Of a stretch of 64,000 bases of DNA, positions 21,823 to 31,673 are shown one piece after another (the stretch's first letter is position 1; each line of letters begins with the position of its first letter). The notes beneath the pieces are model-generated. The model worked only from the letters and a program-made list of their open reading frames with translations. It did not search any database and was not told the origin of the DNA. The stretch is from an uncultured Ectothiorhodospiraceae bacterium (GTDB taxonomy: Bacteria; Pseudomonadota; Gammaproteobacteria; Nitrococcales; Nitrococcaceae): positions 1 to 64,000 of the forward strand of contig CAJXKP010000003.1 in assembly GCA_913055565.1 (NCBI GenBank), read 5' to 3'. Made by a program: the position numbers and the translations under genes.

Positions 21823-23493
21823 ATGAGAACCCGTACCGAGGTATACGACGTCCTAATCATCGGCAGCGGCGCCGCGGGCCTCACCCTCGCCCTACGCCTG
21901 CCGGACGACCTGCGCGTTGCCGTCCTCTCCAAGGGCCCTTTACAGGAAGGCTCAAGCCTCTATGCGCAGGGCGGTATCTCGGCCGTACTCGAGGAGACCG
22001 ACTCAGTGGAGGCCCATGTTCGAGACACCCTCGACGCTGGTGCCGGTCTTAGCGAGGAGACCACGGCACGTTTCGTCGCGACGCACGCACGCGGGGCTAT
22101 CGAGTGGCTTATCGACGCCGAGGTTCCCTTTTCTAAAGAGACACGCGCCGATGGCAGCGAGGGGCTGCATCTCAATCAGGAGGGCGGGCATAGCCACCGT
22201 CGGATCGTCCATGCTGCCGACGCCACGGGGCGTGCCATCGAAACGACCCTCGAGGGGCGGGTGCGCGCGAGCGAGCACATCGATGTCTTCGAACATGCGC
22301 TCGCGGTCGATCTGGTAACCGGACACCGTCTGGGGCACCCCGATAACCAGTGCTACGGTGCCTACGTATTCGATGCCCAGGCGGGTCGCGTATTCCTGGC
22401 CCCCGCTCGCCGCGTAGTACTCGCGTCTGGCGGCGCCAGCAAGGTCTATCTCTACACCAGTAACCCGGATGGCGCCACGGGCGACGGCATCGCCATGGCC
22501 TGGCGTGCCGGCTGCCGCGTGGCCAACCTTGAGTTCAATCAGTTCCATCCGACGTGCTTGTACCACCCGCAGGCCAAGTCCTTCCTCATCAGCGAGGCAC
22601 TGCGCGGTGAGGGCGCGCGTCTATTGTTACCCGATGGTAGTCGTTTCATGGACCGCTTCGATGAGCGCGGCGAGCTCGCGCCGCGCGATATCGTCGCCCG
22701 GGCCATCGATTATGAGATGAAACGGCTCGGCAGCGATTCGGTATACCTCGATATCAGCCACCGTCCTTCCGAGTTCATCCGCGAGCACTTTCCGACCATC
22801 TACGACAAGTGCTTGGCCTACGGCATCGACATTACCACCGAGCCCATCCCGGTGGTGCCGGCAGCGCACTACACCTGTGGCGGTGTCGCCGTCGACCGCG
22901 CCGGCCGTACCGACGTCGGCGGCCTTTACTGTATCGGCGAGACCTCCTACACGGGCTTACACGGCGCCAACCGCCTGGCAAGCAACAGCCTCCTGGAGTG
23001 CCTGGTGTACGGCACTGTGGCCGCTGACGATATCGCGGCGAGCTTGGCATCCGGCGACAACACCCTACCCGACATCCCTGACTGGGATGAGAGCCTGGTT
23101 ACCGATTCCGATGAGCAGGTGGTGGTGAGCCATAACTGGGATGAGATTCGGCGGTTCATGTGGGACTACGTCGGCATCGTCCGCACCACCAAGCGCCTGG
23201 AACGCGCTAAACGCCGAATCGATCTGCTGCTCGGCGAGATCCAAGACTACTACGGCAGCTTCCGATTGACCGCCGATCTCGTCGAGCTGCGCAACCTAGC
23301 CGTTGTTGCCGACCTAATCATACGCTGCGGTCAGTCGCGCCGCGAGAGTCGTGGCCTGCATTACAACCTGGACTTCCCGTTCCGGCGCGATGACGAGGGC
23401 GCGCGAGCCACGGTTCTCACCCCCACGCCGCCGCGACCGTATCGCCGCCGCCAGGGCGGTCGTATCGACAACCCCGTCGAGGACCCTTTCTAA
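21823..23493 (+). CDS. nadB: L-aspartate oxidase
   Basis: A 556-residue FAD flavoprotein that oxidises aspartate to iminoaspartate, the first step of NAD synthesis. The dinucleotide site is [15 protein letters not shown] at the N terminus. [25 protein letters not shown] and the substrate loop [12 protein letters not shown] follow, as in the succinate dehydrogenase/NadB superfamily. An in-frame upstream start at 21754 would add 23 residues without a ribosome-binding site. ATG 21823 places the FAD motif at the normal distance. Confidence 0.96.
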   Translation: MRTRTEVYDVLIIGSGAAGLTLALRLPDDLRVAVLSKGPLQEGSSLYAQGGISAVLEETDSVEAHVRDTLDAGAGLSEETTARFVATHARGAIEWLIDAEVPFSKETRADGSEGLHLNQEGGHSHRRIVHAADATGRAIETTLEGRVRASEHIDVFEHALAVDLVTGHRLGHPDNQCYGAYVFDAQAGRVFLAPARRVVLASGGASKVYLYTSNPDGATGDGIAMAWRAGCRVANLEFNQFHPTCLYHPQAKSFLISEALRGEGARLLLPDGSRFMDRFDERGELAPRDIVARAIDYEMKRLGSDSVYLDISHRPSEFIREHFPTIYDKCLAYGIDITTEPIPVVPAAHYTCGGVAVDRAGRTDVGGLYCIGETSYTGLHGANRLASNSLLECLVYGTVAADDIAASLASGDNTLPDIPDWDESLVTDSDEQVVVSHNWDEIRRFMWDYVGIVRTTKRLERAKRRIDLLLGEIQDYYGSFRLTADLVELRNLAVVADLIIRCGQSRRESRGLHYNLDFPFRRDDEGARATVLTPTPPRPYRRRQGGRIDNPVEDPF

Positions 23494-23516
23494 CGATCCT
23501 AGGGCCCTAACAGAAC

Positions 23517-23533
23517 GCCGCCCTTCGGGCGGC
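23517..23533. terminator. hairpin between convergent nadB and ygfX
   Basis: The 7-bp arms GCCGCCC and GGGCGGC are separated by TTC. It lies 24 bases after the nadB stop and 43 bases after the ygfX stop. No T tract follows on either strand. Confidence 0.45.
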
Positions 23534-23575
23534 CGCGTATCCAGCGCCCCATCGAGCGTAACTCGCGCCGCCGTT

Positions 23576-23983
23576 CTAACGGGTCATCTGAACCAATCGC
23601 CGGCGCAGTTGCCAATGGCCGACCTCGCCCAACGCGTCGCGGGCCAGCCAGAGGTGGTGGCGCCCATCATCAACGTCACTAATGACAACGCGGCAGACCC
23701 AAGGCGTCACCCAGGCGCTACGTACAAAGCCCTGGCGACCATCCAGCCACCACATCCCATCGCTGCTGACGACGATACGACGCGGCATCGATCGGGATCC
23801 GGGTTGAAGGCTGGCGCGATAGGTATAGTACCAGCCGGTTAGGGCCAGCACAGGCCCCCAAACCGGCGCACCGTACTGCACACCCCACCGCGCGATGATC
23901 AGGCCGCCCAGGGCGAGATACAGGACCACTGCCAGGCCCATGAGCAAGCTGGAGCGCTCAACCGGGAGCAGCAGCGGACTCAC
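23576..23983 (-). CDS. ygfX: YgfX/CptA-like membrane protein
   Basis: A 135-residue protein with two membrane helices close to the N terminus (about residues 11-30 and 36-52), then a soluble beta-rich domain (PRRIVVSSDGMWWLDG). It follows sdhE, as ygfX does in E. coli, where YgfX (CptA) has been linked to cell-division proteins and SdhE to flavinylation. The open frame begins at ATG 24037, which would overlap sdhE by 80 bases. GTG 23983 keeps the family-like start with a 26-base overlap. The start is uncertain. Confidence 0.7.
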   Translation of the reverse strand: MSPLLLPVERSSLLMGLAVVLYLALGGLIIARWGVQYGAPVWGPVLALTGWYYTYRASLQPGSRSMPRRIVVSSDGMWWLDGRQGFVRSAWVTPWVCRVVISDVDDGRHHLWLARDALGEVGHWQLRRRLVQMTR

Positions 23984-24209
23984 GGATGCGCTGTACGAGC
24001 TCGCGTAGTGACTCGTCGAGTGGTTGTCCCTGACCATTGATCAACCAGTCCGCCAGCTGATCATCCTCATGCTCGAGCAACCGCTCGAAGGCTTCGAGCG
24101 TGGGTGCCGAGAGCTGATCGCCGTGGCGCGCCAGAAACCCGGCCAGGATACGCTCAAGTTCGGTTGTGCCGCGCCGACAGCGCCAGCGCAATCGGCCGAA
24201 TTCGACCAA
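23958..24209 (-). CDS. sdhE: succinate dehydrogenase flavinylation factor SdhE
   Basis: An 83-residue all-helical protein (SdhE/CptB/SDHAF2) that promotes covalent FAD attachment to SdhA. The conserved RGxxE motif is R13-G-T-T-E17, and the typical FERLLEHEDDQLADWL follows. It starts 12 bases after sdhB, so it belongs to the sdh operon. This fits a role in assembling the SdhA encoded just upstream. Confidence 0.93.
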   Translation of the reverse strand: MVEFGRLRWRCRRGTTELERILAGFLARHGDQLSAPTLEAFERLLEHEDDQLADWLINGQGQPLDESLRELVQRIRESAAAPG

Positions 24210-24221
24210 TGGGCGCCGCCC

Positions 24222-25001
24222 TCACTGACGAGCGAGCATGAGCCGCTTGATATCCGCAATCGCCTTGGCCGGATTCAACCCCTTCGGACAGACCGAGGCG
24301 CAGTTCATGATGCTATGGCACCGATAGAGCTTGAACGGATCCTCAAGCTCGTCGAGGCGCTCGCCCGTCGCCTCATCGCGGCTATCGACAATCCAGCGAT
24401 AGGCCTGCAGCAGGACCGCCGGCCCCAGGTAGCGATCCGGATTCCACCAATAGCTCGGGCACGAGGTCTGGCAGCAAGCGCACATAATGCACTCGTAGAG
24501 CCCATCCAGCTCGGCGCGATCCTCCTTGGACTGCAGGCGCTCATGATCCGGCGGCGCCGGTGTCTCCGTCTTCATCCAGGGCTGGATCGAGGCGTACTGG
24601 GCGTAGAAGTGGGTCATGTCCGGAACCAGATCCTTGATAACCCGCATGGCCGGCAACGGATAGATCCGGATATCGCCCTCGATATCATCGATGGCGGTAA
24701 TACAGGCCAGGGTGTTGTGGCCATCGATGTTCATGGCACACGAGCCGCATACACCCTCGCGGCAGGACCGCCGGAAGGTCAGCGTGGGATCGATCTCGTT
24801 TTTGATCTTAATCAGGGCATCCAGAACCATGGGACCGTACCTATCGGCATCGATCTCATAGCTATCAACCCGCGGGTTCTCGCCGCTATCCGGATGCCAG
24901 CGATAGACCTTAACGATCTTGGTGCGCGCGGCGTTGTCCGCCGCTTTCCACTCCTGGCCGCCCTGGATGCGGGAATTCTTGGGCAGTGTTAGTTGGGCCA
25001 T
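24222..25001 (-). CDS. sdhB: succinate dehydrogenase iron-sulfur subunit
   Basis: A 259-residue subunit of complex II carrying three Fe-S clusters. The 2Fe-2S ligands lie in [21 protein letters not shown]. The 4Fe-4S and 3Fe-4S ligands are in [16 protein letters not shown] and [17 protein letters not shown]. The long N-terminal extension and the DGHNTLAC form resemble the alphaproteobacterial/mitochondrial type more than E. coli SdhB. It is followed at 12 bases by sdhE. Confidence 0.97.
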   Translation of the reverse strand: MAQLTLPKNSRIQGGQEWKAADNAARTKIVKVYRWHPDSGENPRVDSYEIDADRYGPMVLDALIKIKNEIDPTLTFRRSCREGVCGSCAMNIDGHNTLACITAIDDIEGDIRIYPLPAMRVIKDLVPDMTHFYAQYASIQPWMKTETPAPPDHERLQSKEDRAELDGLYECIMCACCQTSCPSYWWNPDRYLGPAVLLQAYRWIVDSRDEATGERLDELEDPFKLYRCHSIMNCASVCPKGLNPAKAIADIKRLMLARQ

Positions 25002-25024
25002 GGCCGTAACCTCGCAGTAGCCAG

Positions 25025-26818
25025 TTAGTACACCCGCGCCTTAGGCGGAATGGTCTGCATCTCGTCGCTCAACGTCTCCATATGGACCGGCCGATAATCC
25101 AACGTGTAGTTACCAGACTCGTCCAGCCAGCACACCGTGTGCTTCATCCACTGCTCGTCATCGCGCTCGCCGTAGTCCTCGCGCGCATGGGCCCCGCGGC
25201 TTTCGGTGCGGTTCCGCGCCGAGGCGACGGAAACGACCGCGTTAGCTAGCAGATTTTCCAGCTCCAGTGTCTCCACGAGATCGCTATTCCAGATCAGCGA
25301 GCGGTCGGTGACGTGGACATCCTCAAAGGATTGAAAGATCTCCTGCATCTTGTTGTCACCCTGGTCGAGGGTCTCCGCGGTTCGGAAGACGGCGACGTAG
25401 TCTTGCATCGTGCGCTGCATACGATCGCGGATGGCCGATGTTCGCTGGCTGCCATTGGCCTGGCGGATTCCATCGAGTCGTTCCAAGGTCTTGTCGCCGG
25501 CTCCCTTAGGCAGCGGGGCGTGATCGCTGCCCGCCTCGGCCACCAGTTTCGCGGCCTGATCGGCCGCCGCCCGGCCGAACACAATGAGGTCCAGCAGGGA
25601 GTTTGAGCCCAGCCGGTTGGCGCCATGCACGGAGATACAACCCGCCTCGCCGATGGCCATAAGGCCTGGCACGACGGCGTCGGGATCGCCGTCACGCGGC
25701 GCTACCACCTCGGCCTTATAGTTCGTCGGGATGCCGCCCATGTTGTAATGGACCGTCGGCAGCACCGGGATCGGCTGCTTGGTAACATCAACGCCGGCGA
25801 AAATACGCGCTGTCTCGGCGATGCCCGGCAGCCGCTCGTTGATGACCTCGGGGCCGAGGTGCTCGAGATGGAGATGGATATGGTCGGCCTCGGGGCCGAC
25901 GCCGCGACCCTCGCGGATCTCCACGGTCATGGACCGGCTGACCACGTCGCGCGAGGCGAGATCCTTGGCATTGGGCGCATAGCGCTCCATGAAGCGCTCA
26001 CCATCCGAATTCGTCAGATAGCCGCCCTCGCCGCGGACGCCCTCGGTAATCAGGCAACCCGCGCCGTATACACCAGTTGGATGGAACTGCGTGAATTCCA
26101 TGTCCTGCAGCGGCAAGCCGGCACGCAGCACCATGCCGCCGCCGTCCCCCGTGCAGGTGTGCGCGGAGGTGCAGGAGAAGTAGGCGCGGCCGTAGCCGCC
26201 GGTTGCCAGTACCACCACATGCGCCCGAAAGCGATGGATTCGGCCCGTGGCGAGCTCCAGGGCGATGACGCCGCGGCAGTTGCCCGCGTCGTCCATAATC
26301 AGGTCGAGCGCGAAGAACTCGATGAAGAACTCCGCCTGGTACTTCATCGCCTGCTGATAAAGCGTATGCAGGATGGCGTGACCCGTTCGGTCGGCAGCGG
26401 CACAGGTCCGCTGGGCGGTGCCCTGGCCGTAGTGCGTGGTCATGCCGCCAAACGGGCGCTGGTAGACGCGACCCTCCTCCGTCCGCGAGAACGGCACGCC
26501 GTAGTGCTCCAGCTCGATGATGGCGGGAATCGCCTCGCGGCACATGTACTCAATGGCATCCTGGTCCCCGAGCCAATCCGACCCCTTGATGGTGTCGTAG
26601 GCGTGCCAACGCCAGTCATCGTCACCCATGTTGCCGAGCGCGGCGCTCACGCCGCCCTGCGCCGCCACCGTGTGGCTGCGCGTGGGGAAAACCTTGCTGA
26701 TGCAGGCCGTCTTAAGCCCCTTCTCCACCATGCCGAAGGTCGCGCGCAGCCCGGAGCCGCCGCCCCCGACCACAACGGTGTCGTAGGTGTGGTCGACGAT
26801 CTCGTAATCACCGGTCAT
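25025..26818 (-). CDS. sdhA: succinate dehydrogenase flavoprotein subunit
   Basis: A 597-residue FAD subunit that oxidises succinate to fumarate on the inner face of the membrane. The FAD fold is [12 protein letters not shown], and the histidine for covalent FAD is His49 in [11 protein letters not shown]. The catalytic Arg region is [15 protein letters not shown]. The sequence is of the mitochondrial/alphaproteobacterial type. Neighbours are sdhD (3 bases upstream) and sdhB downstream. Confidence 0.98.
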   Translation of the reverse strand: MTGDYEIVDHTYDTVVVGGGGSGLRATFGMVEKGLKTACISKVFPTRSHTVAAQGGVSAALGNMGDDDWRWHAYDTIKGSDWLGDQDAIEYMCREAIPAIIELEHYGVPFSRTEEGRVYQRPFGGMTTHYGQGTAQRTCAAADRTGHAILHTLYQQAMKYQAEFFIEFFALDLIMDDAGNCRGVIALELATGRIHRFRAHVVVLATGGYGRAYFSCTSAHTCTGDGGGMVLRAGLPLQDMEFTQFHPTGVYGAGCLITEGVRGEGGYLTNSDGERFMERYAPNAKDLASRDVVSRSMTVEIREGRGVGPEADHIHLHLEHLGPEVINERLPGIAETARIFAGVDVTKQPIPVLPTVHYNMGGIPTNYKAEVVAPRDGDPDAVVPGLMAIGEAGCISVHGANRLGSNSLLDLIVFGRAAADQAAKLVAEAGSDHAPLPKGAGDKTLERLDGIRQANGSQRTSAIRDRMQRTMQDYVAVFRTAETLDQGDNKMQEIFQSFEDVHVTDRSLIWNSDLVETLELENLLANAVVSVASARNRTESRGAHAREDYGERDDEQWMKHTVCWLDESGNYTLDYRPVHMETLSDEMQTIPPKARVY

Positions 26819-26821
26819 GCG

Positions 26822-27202
26822 TCAGTCTCCAAGGGCGATAATCAGAACCGCGAAGATGCCGGCCGTGCCGAGCACTATGGCCACGAGTTTTACGGCGACA
26901 ATGGCGGCGAAGCGGCTACCCGCGTGCGATACATAATCTTCGAGCACAACTTGCAGCCCGAGACTGGCGTGGTAAAAAAGCGTCGCCACCAACAGGATCA
27001 TCAGGACTGCATTCACCGGATGAGCGAGCCAAGCAACGGCTACGCCGTAGCCAGCACCAGTGTTGGCCGCAATACCGATGACCAGCCAGAACATCAGCGG
27101 CACTAGCGCCAAGGCCGTCAGGCGCTGTAGCCACCAGTGCCCCGTGCCATGATGCGCCGAGCCGAGGCCCTTAGCGTCTTTAATGGGCATTCGATAATTC
27201 AT
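26822..27202 (-). CDS. sdhD: succinate dehydrogenase membrane anchor subunit
   Basis: A 126-residue hydrophobic subunit with three membrane helices (about 27-48, 55-77 and 98-121). It helps bind haem b and ubiquinone. GSAHHGTGHWWLQRLTALALVPL at the N terminus and FYHASLGLQVVLEDYV with the haem-ligand region are typical of the alphaproteobacterial SdhD form. It lies between sdhC and sdhA with 3-8 base gaps. Confidence 0.95.
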   Translation of the reverse strand: MNYRMPIKDAKGLGSAHHGTGHWWLQRLTALALVPLMFWLVIGIAANTGAGYGVAVAWLAHPVNAVLMILLVATLFYHASLGLQVVLEDYVSHAGSRFAAIVAVKLVAIVLGTAGIFAVLIIALGD

Positions 27203-27210
27203 GCCGACTC

Positions 27211-27594
27211 CTAACTAGTGAACGCGATGAGCCACGCCGCGACCGTCAACAGGCCGGCGGCTGCCACTGCCGCCATGCCAGTACGCCGCGTAACAGCGAG
27301 ATCGAACCCGTAGCCGGCGTCCCAGAACAGGTGCCGGACGCCGTTACACAGGTGGTAAAACAGCGCGTACGTCCACAGAAACATCAGTACCTGGATCGGG
27401 ATGCTGCCGAGAATCACACCCGCCGTTGCGTAGGCCCGGGGGCCGGCAGCGGCGGCCACCAACCAGGCAACAACAACGACGCTGCCCAGACTCAGCGCGA
27501 TGCCGGTAAGCCGATGCGAGATGGATAGCACGGCGTTAAATGGCAGCCGATAGATCTGGAGATGCGGCGATATCGGCCGATTGTCGGTCTGCAT
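27211..27594 (-). CDS. sdhC: succinate dehydrogenase cytochrome b556 subunit
   Basis: A 127-residue membrane subunit with three helices. RPISPHLQIYRLPFNAVLSISHRLTGIAL and the haem histidine in ALFYHLCNGVRHLFWD are diagnostic. ATG 27594 was chosen over ATG 27600 because GGAG sits 8 bases before it but only 2 bases before the first ATG. A 114-bp gap separates it from the small sdhF gene upstream. Confidence 0.95.
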   Translation of the reverse strand: MQTDNRPISPHLQIYRLPFNAVLSISHRLTGIALSLGSVVVVAWLVAAAAGPRAYATAGVILGSIPIQVLMFLWTYALFYHLCNGVRHLFWDAGYGFDLAVTRRTGMAAVAAAGLLTVAAWLIAFTS

Positions 27595-27708
27595 GGTCAT
27601 AGCTCCAATGGCAGGCGGCAGGCTCAGAACGCCTTCAAGCTATCCGCTCGTGTCGTGCTTAGCAATACCTTGCACTGCAACAGCCGTGCCGAAAAGGATG
27701 GTGGGGTT

Positions 27709-27888
27709 TTAGAAATCGCTACACCGCCCATTGCGTTCCCAGTCGCCGTAGCGCGTGGGCTCCGGGCCGCGCACGCCGCCGATCTCGCGTGGCCATTGGG
27801 CCGGATCGCCCGGCTCTGGCGTGTTAACCTGCCCCTCAGCGCGGTCCGCGTCCGAGGCCGTATGGTCCCGATCTTCCGGGTCGCTCAT
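27709..27888 (-). CDS. SDHAF4-like succinate dehydrogenase assembly factor (DUF1674)
   Basis: A 59-residue protein, read directly from the sequence. The N-terminal half is acidic and variable; the C-terminal half has the family signature: PREIGG, then [11 protein letters not shown], then the end RCSDF. Mitochondrial SDHAF4 and bacterial DUF1674 proteins bind flavinylated SdhA and promote complex II assembly. AAGGGGA lies 7 bases before the ATG. It is the first gene of the sdhCDAB-sdhE-ygfX cluster and diverges from ygfZ with 41 bp between the starts. Confidence rests on the exact C-terminal motif and the context. Confidence 0.9.
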   Translation of the reverse strand: MSDPEDRDHTASDADRAEGQVNTPEPGDPAQWPREIGGVRGPEPTRYGDWERNGRCSDF

Positions 27889-27929
27889 AACCTATTCCCC
27901 TTAACTCGCCAAGTTGTTCAGGAGACGCC

Positions 27930-28928
27930 ATGCCGATGCATCCGCACTGGCAAGCCGCCCTCGTAGAGACCACGCAAGATGATGAGGGTTCCTCAGCGCT
28001 AGGCCAAGCCGGCGCGCTCAGCGAGGCCCTCGTGAGCCCGCTCCCCGAGCAGGGCGTGATACACGTAACCGGCTCCGACGCGCGGGAGTTCCTGCACGCC
28101 CAGCTGAGCAATAGCATCACGGATCTCGACCACGCTGCCAGTCGCCTGGCGGCGTGGTGCTCGCCCAAGGGGCGCACCCTGGCGCTGATACGAGTCCTGC
28201 CGGCCGCCGATGGCTTTGTGCTGCTGCTTGACCGCTCGCTGGTTGCCTATACCCTCAAACGCCTTAAGCTCTTCGTCCTGCGCTCCGACGTCACACTCAC
28301 CGACCGGTCCGATGACTGGGCTGCTGTCGGTTTTGCCGGCTCGGAGGCCGAGCGCTTCGTAGCCAACCATGTCGGCGAACCGCCCAACGCCACCGAGGGT
28401 ATCGCTTGGACCGGTGACCTCGTTGTTCTACACCTGCCCGCGAGCGAGCCACGCCTGATGTTGATCGGCCCGGCGGAGGCGGTTATCGCGCACTGGCACC
28501 AGGCCGCTAGCGGCCTTGGGCCGACGGGTAGCGACGCCTGGGACCTGCTACTGGTCCGCGACGGCCAGCCCGATATCACGGCGGCCACGAGCGACCAGTT
28601 CGTGCCGCAGATGCTGAATCTCGAACCGCTGGGCGGACTGAGCTTCAGCAAGGGCTGCTACCCGGGCCAGGAGGTGGTCGCGCGACTGCATTACCGGGGT
28701 CAGCTCAAGCGCCGCGTCTACAAGCTCCAGCTACCGTCCGAGGAAGCCCCCGATCCCGGCACGGAGCTCGACGGCGGCAGTGGCGTTATCGTTAAGGCCG
28801 TATCAGGGCATGATGCCGTTGAGGCCCTGGCGGTTGTCGGCGTAGAGGCGGCCGAGGGCGGCGACATCCGTTACGACGGTAAGCCGGTCCGCTTCGACGA
28901 GCTGCCGTACGACAAGCCCGAGGGCTGA
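27930..28928 (+). CDS. ygfZ: folate-binding Fe-S cluster protein YgfZ
   Basis: A 332-residue GcvT-like tetrahydrofolate-binding protein needed for maintenance or repair of certain Fe-S enzymes. The family signature SKGCYPGQEVVARLHYRG, with the conserved Cys, is present near residue 236. AGGAG lies 5 bases before the first ATG; a second ATG two codons later is also possible. It diverges from the sdh operon, which encodes an Fe-S complex. The same ygfZ/sdhE/ygfX neighbourhood occurs in E. coli. Confidence 0.94.
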   Translation: MPMHPHWQAALVETTQDDEGSSALGQAGALSEALVSPLPEQGVIHVTGSDAREFLHAQLSNSITDLDHAASRLAAWCSPKGRTLALIRVLPAADGFVLLLDRSLVAYTLKRLKLFVLRSDVTLTDRSDDWAAVGFAGSEAERFVANHVGEPPNATEGIAWTGDLVVLHLPASEPRLMLIGPAEAVIAHWHQAASGLGPTGSDAWDLLLVRDGQPDITAATSDQFVPQMLNLEPLGGLSFSKGCYPGQEVVARLHYRGQLKRRVYKLQLPSEEAPDPGTELDGGSGVIVKAVSGHDAVEALAVVGVEAAEGGDIRYDGKPVRFDELPYDKPEG

Positions 28929-28933
28929 AGCGG

Positions 28934-30433
28934 CTAGCCCTGTGGCCGCAGGGCAGGAAACAGCAGCACATCCCGAATGGACGGCGCATCGGTCAGCAGC
29001 ATGACCAGCCGATCAATCCCGATGCCTTCGCCCGCCGTCGGCGGCAAGCCATACTCAAGGGCGCGGATGAAATCCTCGTCGTAGAACATGGCCTCGTCGT
29101 CGCCGGCCTCCTTCTCGGCTACCTGCTCGCGGAACCGGGCCGCCTGATCCTCGGGGTCATTGAGCTCGGAGAAGCCATTGGCGATCTCGCGACCACCAAT
29201 GATCAGCTCAAAACGCTCGGTCACGAACGGCTGGTCGTCCCGGGGCCGGGCGAGCGGACTGACCTCCTTGGGGTAGTCGGTAACGAATGTCGGCCGCCGC
29301 AGGGTGTGCTCCACGCCATCCTCGAAAAGCGCCATCCAAAGCTGGCCGAGCCCCCAGTCCTCGTCGGCATCGATACCCTGCCCCTGCGCGAACTGGAGCA
29401 GCGAGGCATGGTCGTCCAGTGTGGCACCGCTGAGCGCGGGGTGGTGCTTGAGCAGGGCATCACGGACCGTGACCCGGCGAAAGGCCTGGCTGAGATCGAA
29501 CGACTCGCCCTGATACGAGATCTCGCTGGTGCCGAGCACCTCTTGGCACAGCCCCCGCAACAGCCGCTCGGTGCGATCCATGAGCTCGTTGTAGTCGGCG
29601 TAGGCCTGGTAGTACTCCAGCATCGTGAATTCAGGGTTGTGGCGCGTGGACACCCCCTCATTACGGAAGTTGCGATTGATCTCGTAGACCCGTTCCAGGC
29701 CACCGACCACCAGGCGTTTGAGATACAGCTCGGGGGCGATGCGTAGATAGAGCTCGGTATCCAGGGCGTTATGGTGGGTCACGAACGGTCGAGCCGACGC
29801 CCCGCCCGGGATGGGCTGCATCATGGGCGTCTCAACCTCCAGGAAGCCATCGGCGTTGAAGTAATCGCGAATATAGCGAATGATCCGGCTACGCTGGACG
29901 AAGGTATCGCGCGAGCCGGGGTTCATAATCAGATCCACATAGCGTTGCCGGTACCGCGCCTCGGTGTCCGTCAGCCCGTGATACTTCTCCGGCAGTGGGC
30001 GCAGTGCCTTGGTCAGCAGGCGCAACCCATCACAACGCAGCGAGAGCTCGCCCTTTTTGGTACGGAACATGGTGCCGTCGGCACCAACGATGTCGCCGAT
30101 ATCCCAGTCCTTGAAGGCCTCGTAGGCACCCTGCGGGAGCTCATCGCCCTTGATGAAGAGCTGGATCTGACCGGACATATCCTGGATATGGGCGAAGCTC
30201 GCCTTGCCCATGACGCGCTTGGCCATAATGCGGCCTGCCAGCCGAAAGCGCTGGGGCTTGGCCTCTAACACCTGTACCGTGGCGTCGGCGAAGCGCTCGT
30301 GGAGATCAGCCGCCAGCGCATCGCGGCGGAAATCATTGGGGAAGGCCTCCCCGGCGTCGCGCCAGTCCGCAAGCTTGCGCCGTCGCTCGGCGATGAGCTT
30401 ATTCTCGTCCTGGGCGGGCTCGTCGTTACTCAT
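28934..30433 (-). CDS. lysS: lysyl-tRNA synthetase (class II)
   Basis: A 499-residue class II synthetase that charges tRNA-Lys. An N-terminal OB anticodon-binding domain ([27 protein letters not shown]) is followed by motif 1 ([21 protein letters not shown]), motif 2 ([23 protein letters not shown]) and motif 3 ([11 protein letters not shown]). It lies 57 bases downstream of prfB, the conserved prfB-lysS pair. Confidence 0.98.
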   Translation of the reverse strand: MSNDEPAQDENKLIAERRRKLADWRDAGEAFPNDFRRDALAADLHERFADATVQVLEAKPQRFRLAGRIMAKRVMGKASFAHIQDMSGQIQLFIKGDELPQGAYEAFKDWDIGDIVGADGTMFRTKKGELSLRCDGLRLLTKALRPLPEKYHGLTDTEARYRQRYVDLIMNPGSRDTFVQRSRIIRYIRDYFNADGFLEVETPMMQPIPGGASARPFVTHHNALDTELYLRIAPELYLKRLVVGGLERVYEINRNFRNEGVSTRHNPEFTMLEYYQAYADYNELMDRTERLLRGLCQEVLGTSEISYQGESFDLSQAFRRVTVRDALLKHHPALSGATLDDHASLLQFAQGQGIDADEDWGLGQLWMALFEDGVEHTLRRPTFVTDYPKEVSPLARPRDDQPFVTERFELIIGGREIANGFSELNDPEDQAARFREQVAEKEAGDDEAMFYDEDFIRALEYGLPPTAGEGIGIDRLVMLLTDAPSIRDVLLFPALRPQG

Positions 30434-30490
30434 GCGTTCGTTCCTGGCTGCGCCCCGTAGCCGGAGCGGTTGGCGTGACTTCGGCGGTTG

Positions 30491-31589
30491 TTACAGACCG
30501 GCCTTGAGGCTCGCCTGGATAAAGGGATCAAGCTGACCGTCCAGCACGGCCTGGGTATTGCCGATCTCCACGCCCGTGCGCAGGTCCTTGATCCGTGCCT
30601 GGTCGAGGACGTAATTACGGATCTGGCTGCCCCAGCCGATATCCGATTTGGAGTCCTCGACCTGTTCGGCCTCCTCGCGGCGGCGCTGGAGCTCCTGCTC
30701 GTAGAGCTTGGCGCGCAACTGCTGCATAGCCGTCGCCCGATTGGCGTGCTGCGAGCGGCTGTTCTGGCACTGGACGACGATACCGGTGGGCTGGTGGGTA
30801 ATACGCACCGCCGACTCCGTGGTGTTGACGTGCTGGCCGCCGGCGCCGCTGGCGCGATAGACGTCGATGCGCAGTTCCGAGGGATCGATCTCGACGTCGA
30901 CGTCGTCATCGATCTCGGGGGTGACGAAAACGGCCGCGAAGGACGTATGGCGCCGGTTCCCCGAGTCGAAGGGCGACTTACGCACCAGCCGGTGGACGCC
31001 GCTCTCGGTGCGCAGCCAGCCAAAGGCGTGATCGCCCTCGATGCGGACGGTGGCACTCTTAATACCGGCTACATCACCTTCCGAGAGCTCGGTGATCTCG
31101 GTGCGCAAGCCCTTATTCTCGATCCAGCGCAGGTACATGCGTAGCAGCAGGTTGGCCCAGTCCTGCGCCTCCGTGCCCCCGGAACCCGCCTGGATCTCCA
31201 GGAAGGCATTCTGGCCGTCCATGTCGCCGGAGAACATGCGGCGAAACTCTAGGGCCTCGATATCCTGCTCGCAGGCCTGAAGATCCGCCGCCACCGACGC
31301 GAGCGTGTCGTCATCGGCCTCGTTCTGGGCCATCGCCAACAGCTCGCCGGCCTCATCAATCCCCGAGGTAAGCCGCTCCAGCAGGCCGGTGATCTCGGCC
31401 AGATGCGAGCGCTCCTTATTCAGCGCCTGGGCGTGATCGGGATCTTTCCAGACTTGGGGGTTCTCGAGCTCGCGATTAACCTCCTCCAGGCGTTCCAGCT
31501 TGCCCGGGTAGTCAAAGATACCCCCTAAGGGACTCGATGCGGCCCTTGAGGTCGTCGATTTGCTGGGCGAGCGGATTGACTTCGGCCAT
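30491..31589 (-). CDS. prfB: peptide chain release factor 2, with programmed +1 frameshift
   Basis: RF2 terminates translation at UGA and UAA. It is encoded as join(30491..31513, 31515..31589) on the minus strand. The first 25 codons end in AGG GGG TAT CTT followed by TGA; ribosomes must slip +1 at CTT to read GAC TAC CCG. The internal Shine-Dalgarno-like AGGGGG lies 3 bases before CTT, as in E. coli. The full product is 365 residues. SPF at the [14 protein letters not shown] segment recognises stop codons, and GGQ in GAGGQHVN triggers hydrolysis. An upstream open frame in the second reading frame (to 31819) is not coding. Confidence 0.97.
31500..31530 (-). promoter_or_regulatory. prfB: prfB +1 recoding site
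   Basis: On the minus strand the sequence is AGGGGGTATCTTTGAC. The slippery CTT is at 31515-31517 and the in-frame TGA at 31512-31514. The SD-like AGGGGG lies 3 bases upstream of CTT. It autoregulates RF2: low RF2 favours the shift. Confidence 0.95.
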
Positions 31590-31673
31590 GCGTTCCCGTT
31601 CCTGTGCGACCAACCGCGCCATCGCGGCAAAGCTCGACAGGATACTACAGCACCGGTCGCGCGGTCAGGCCTG

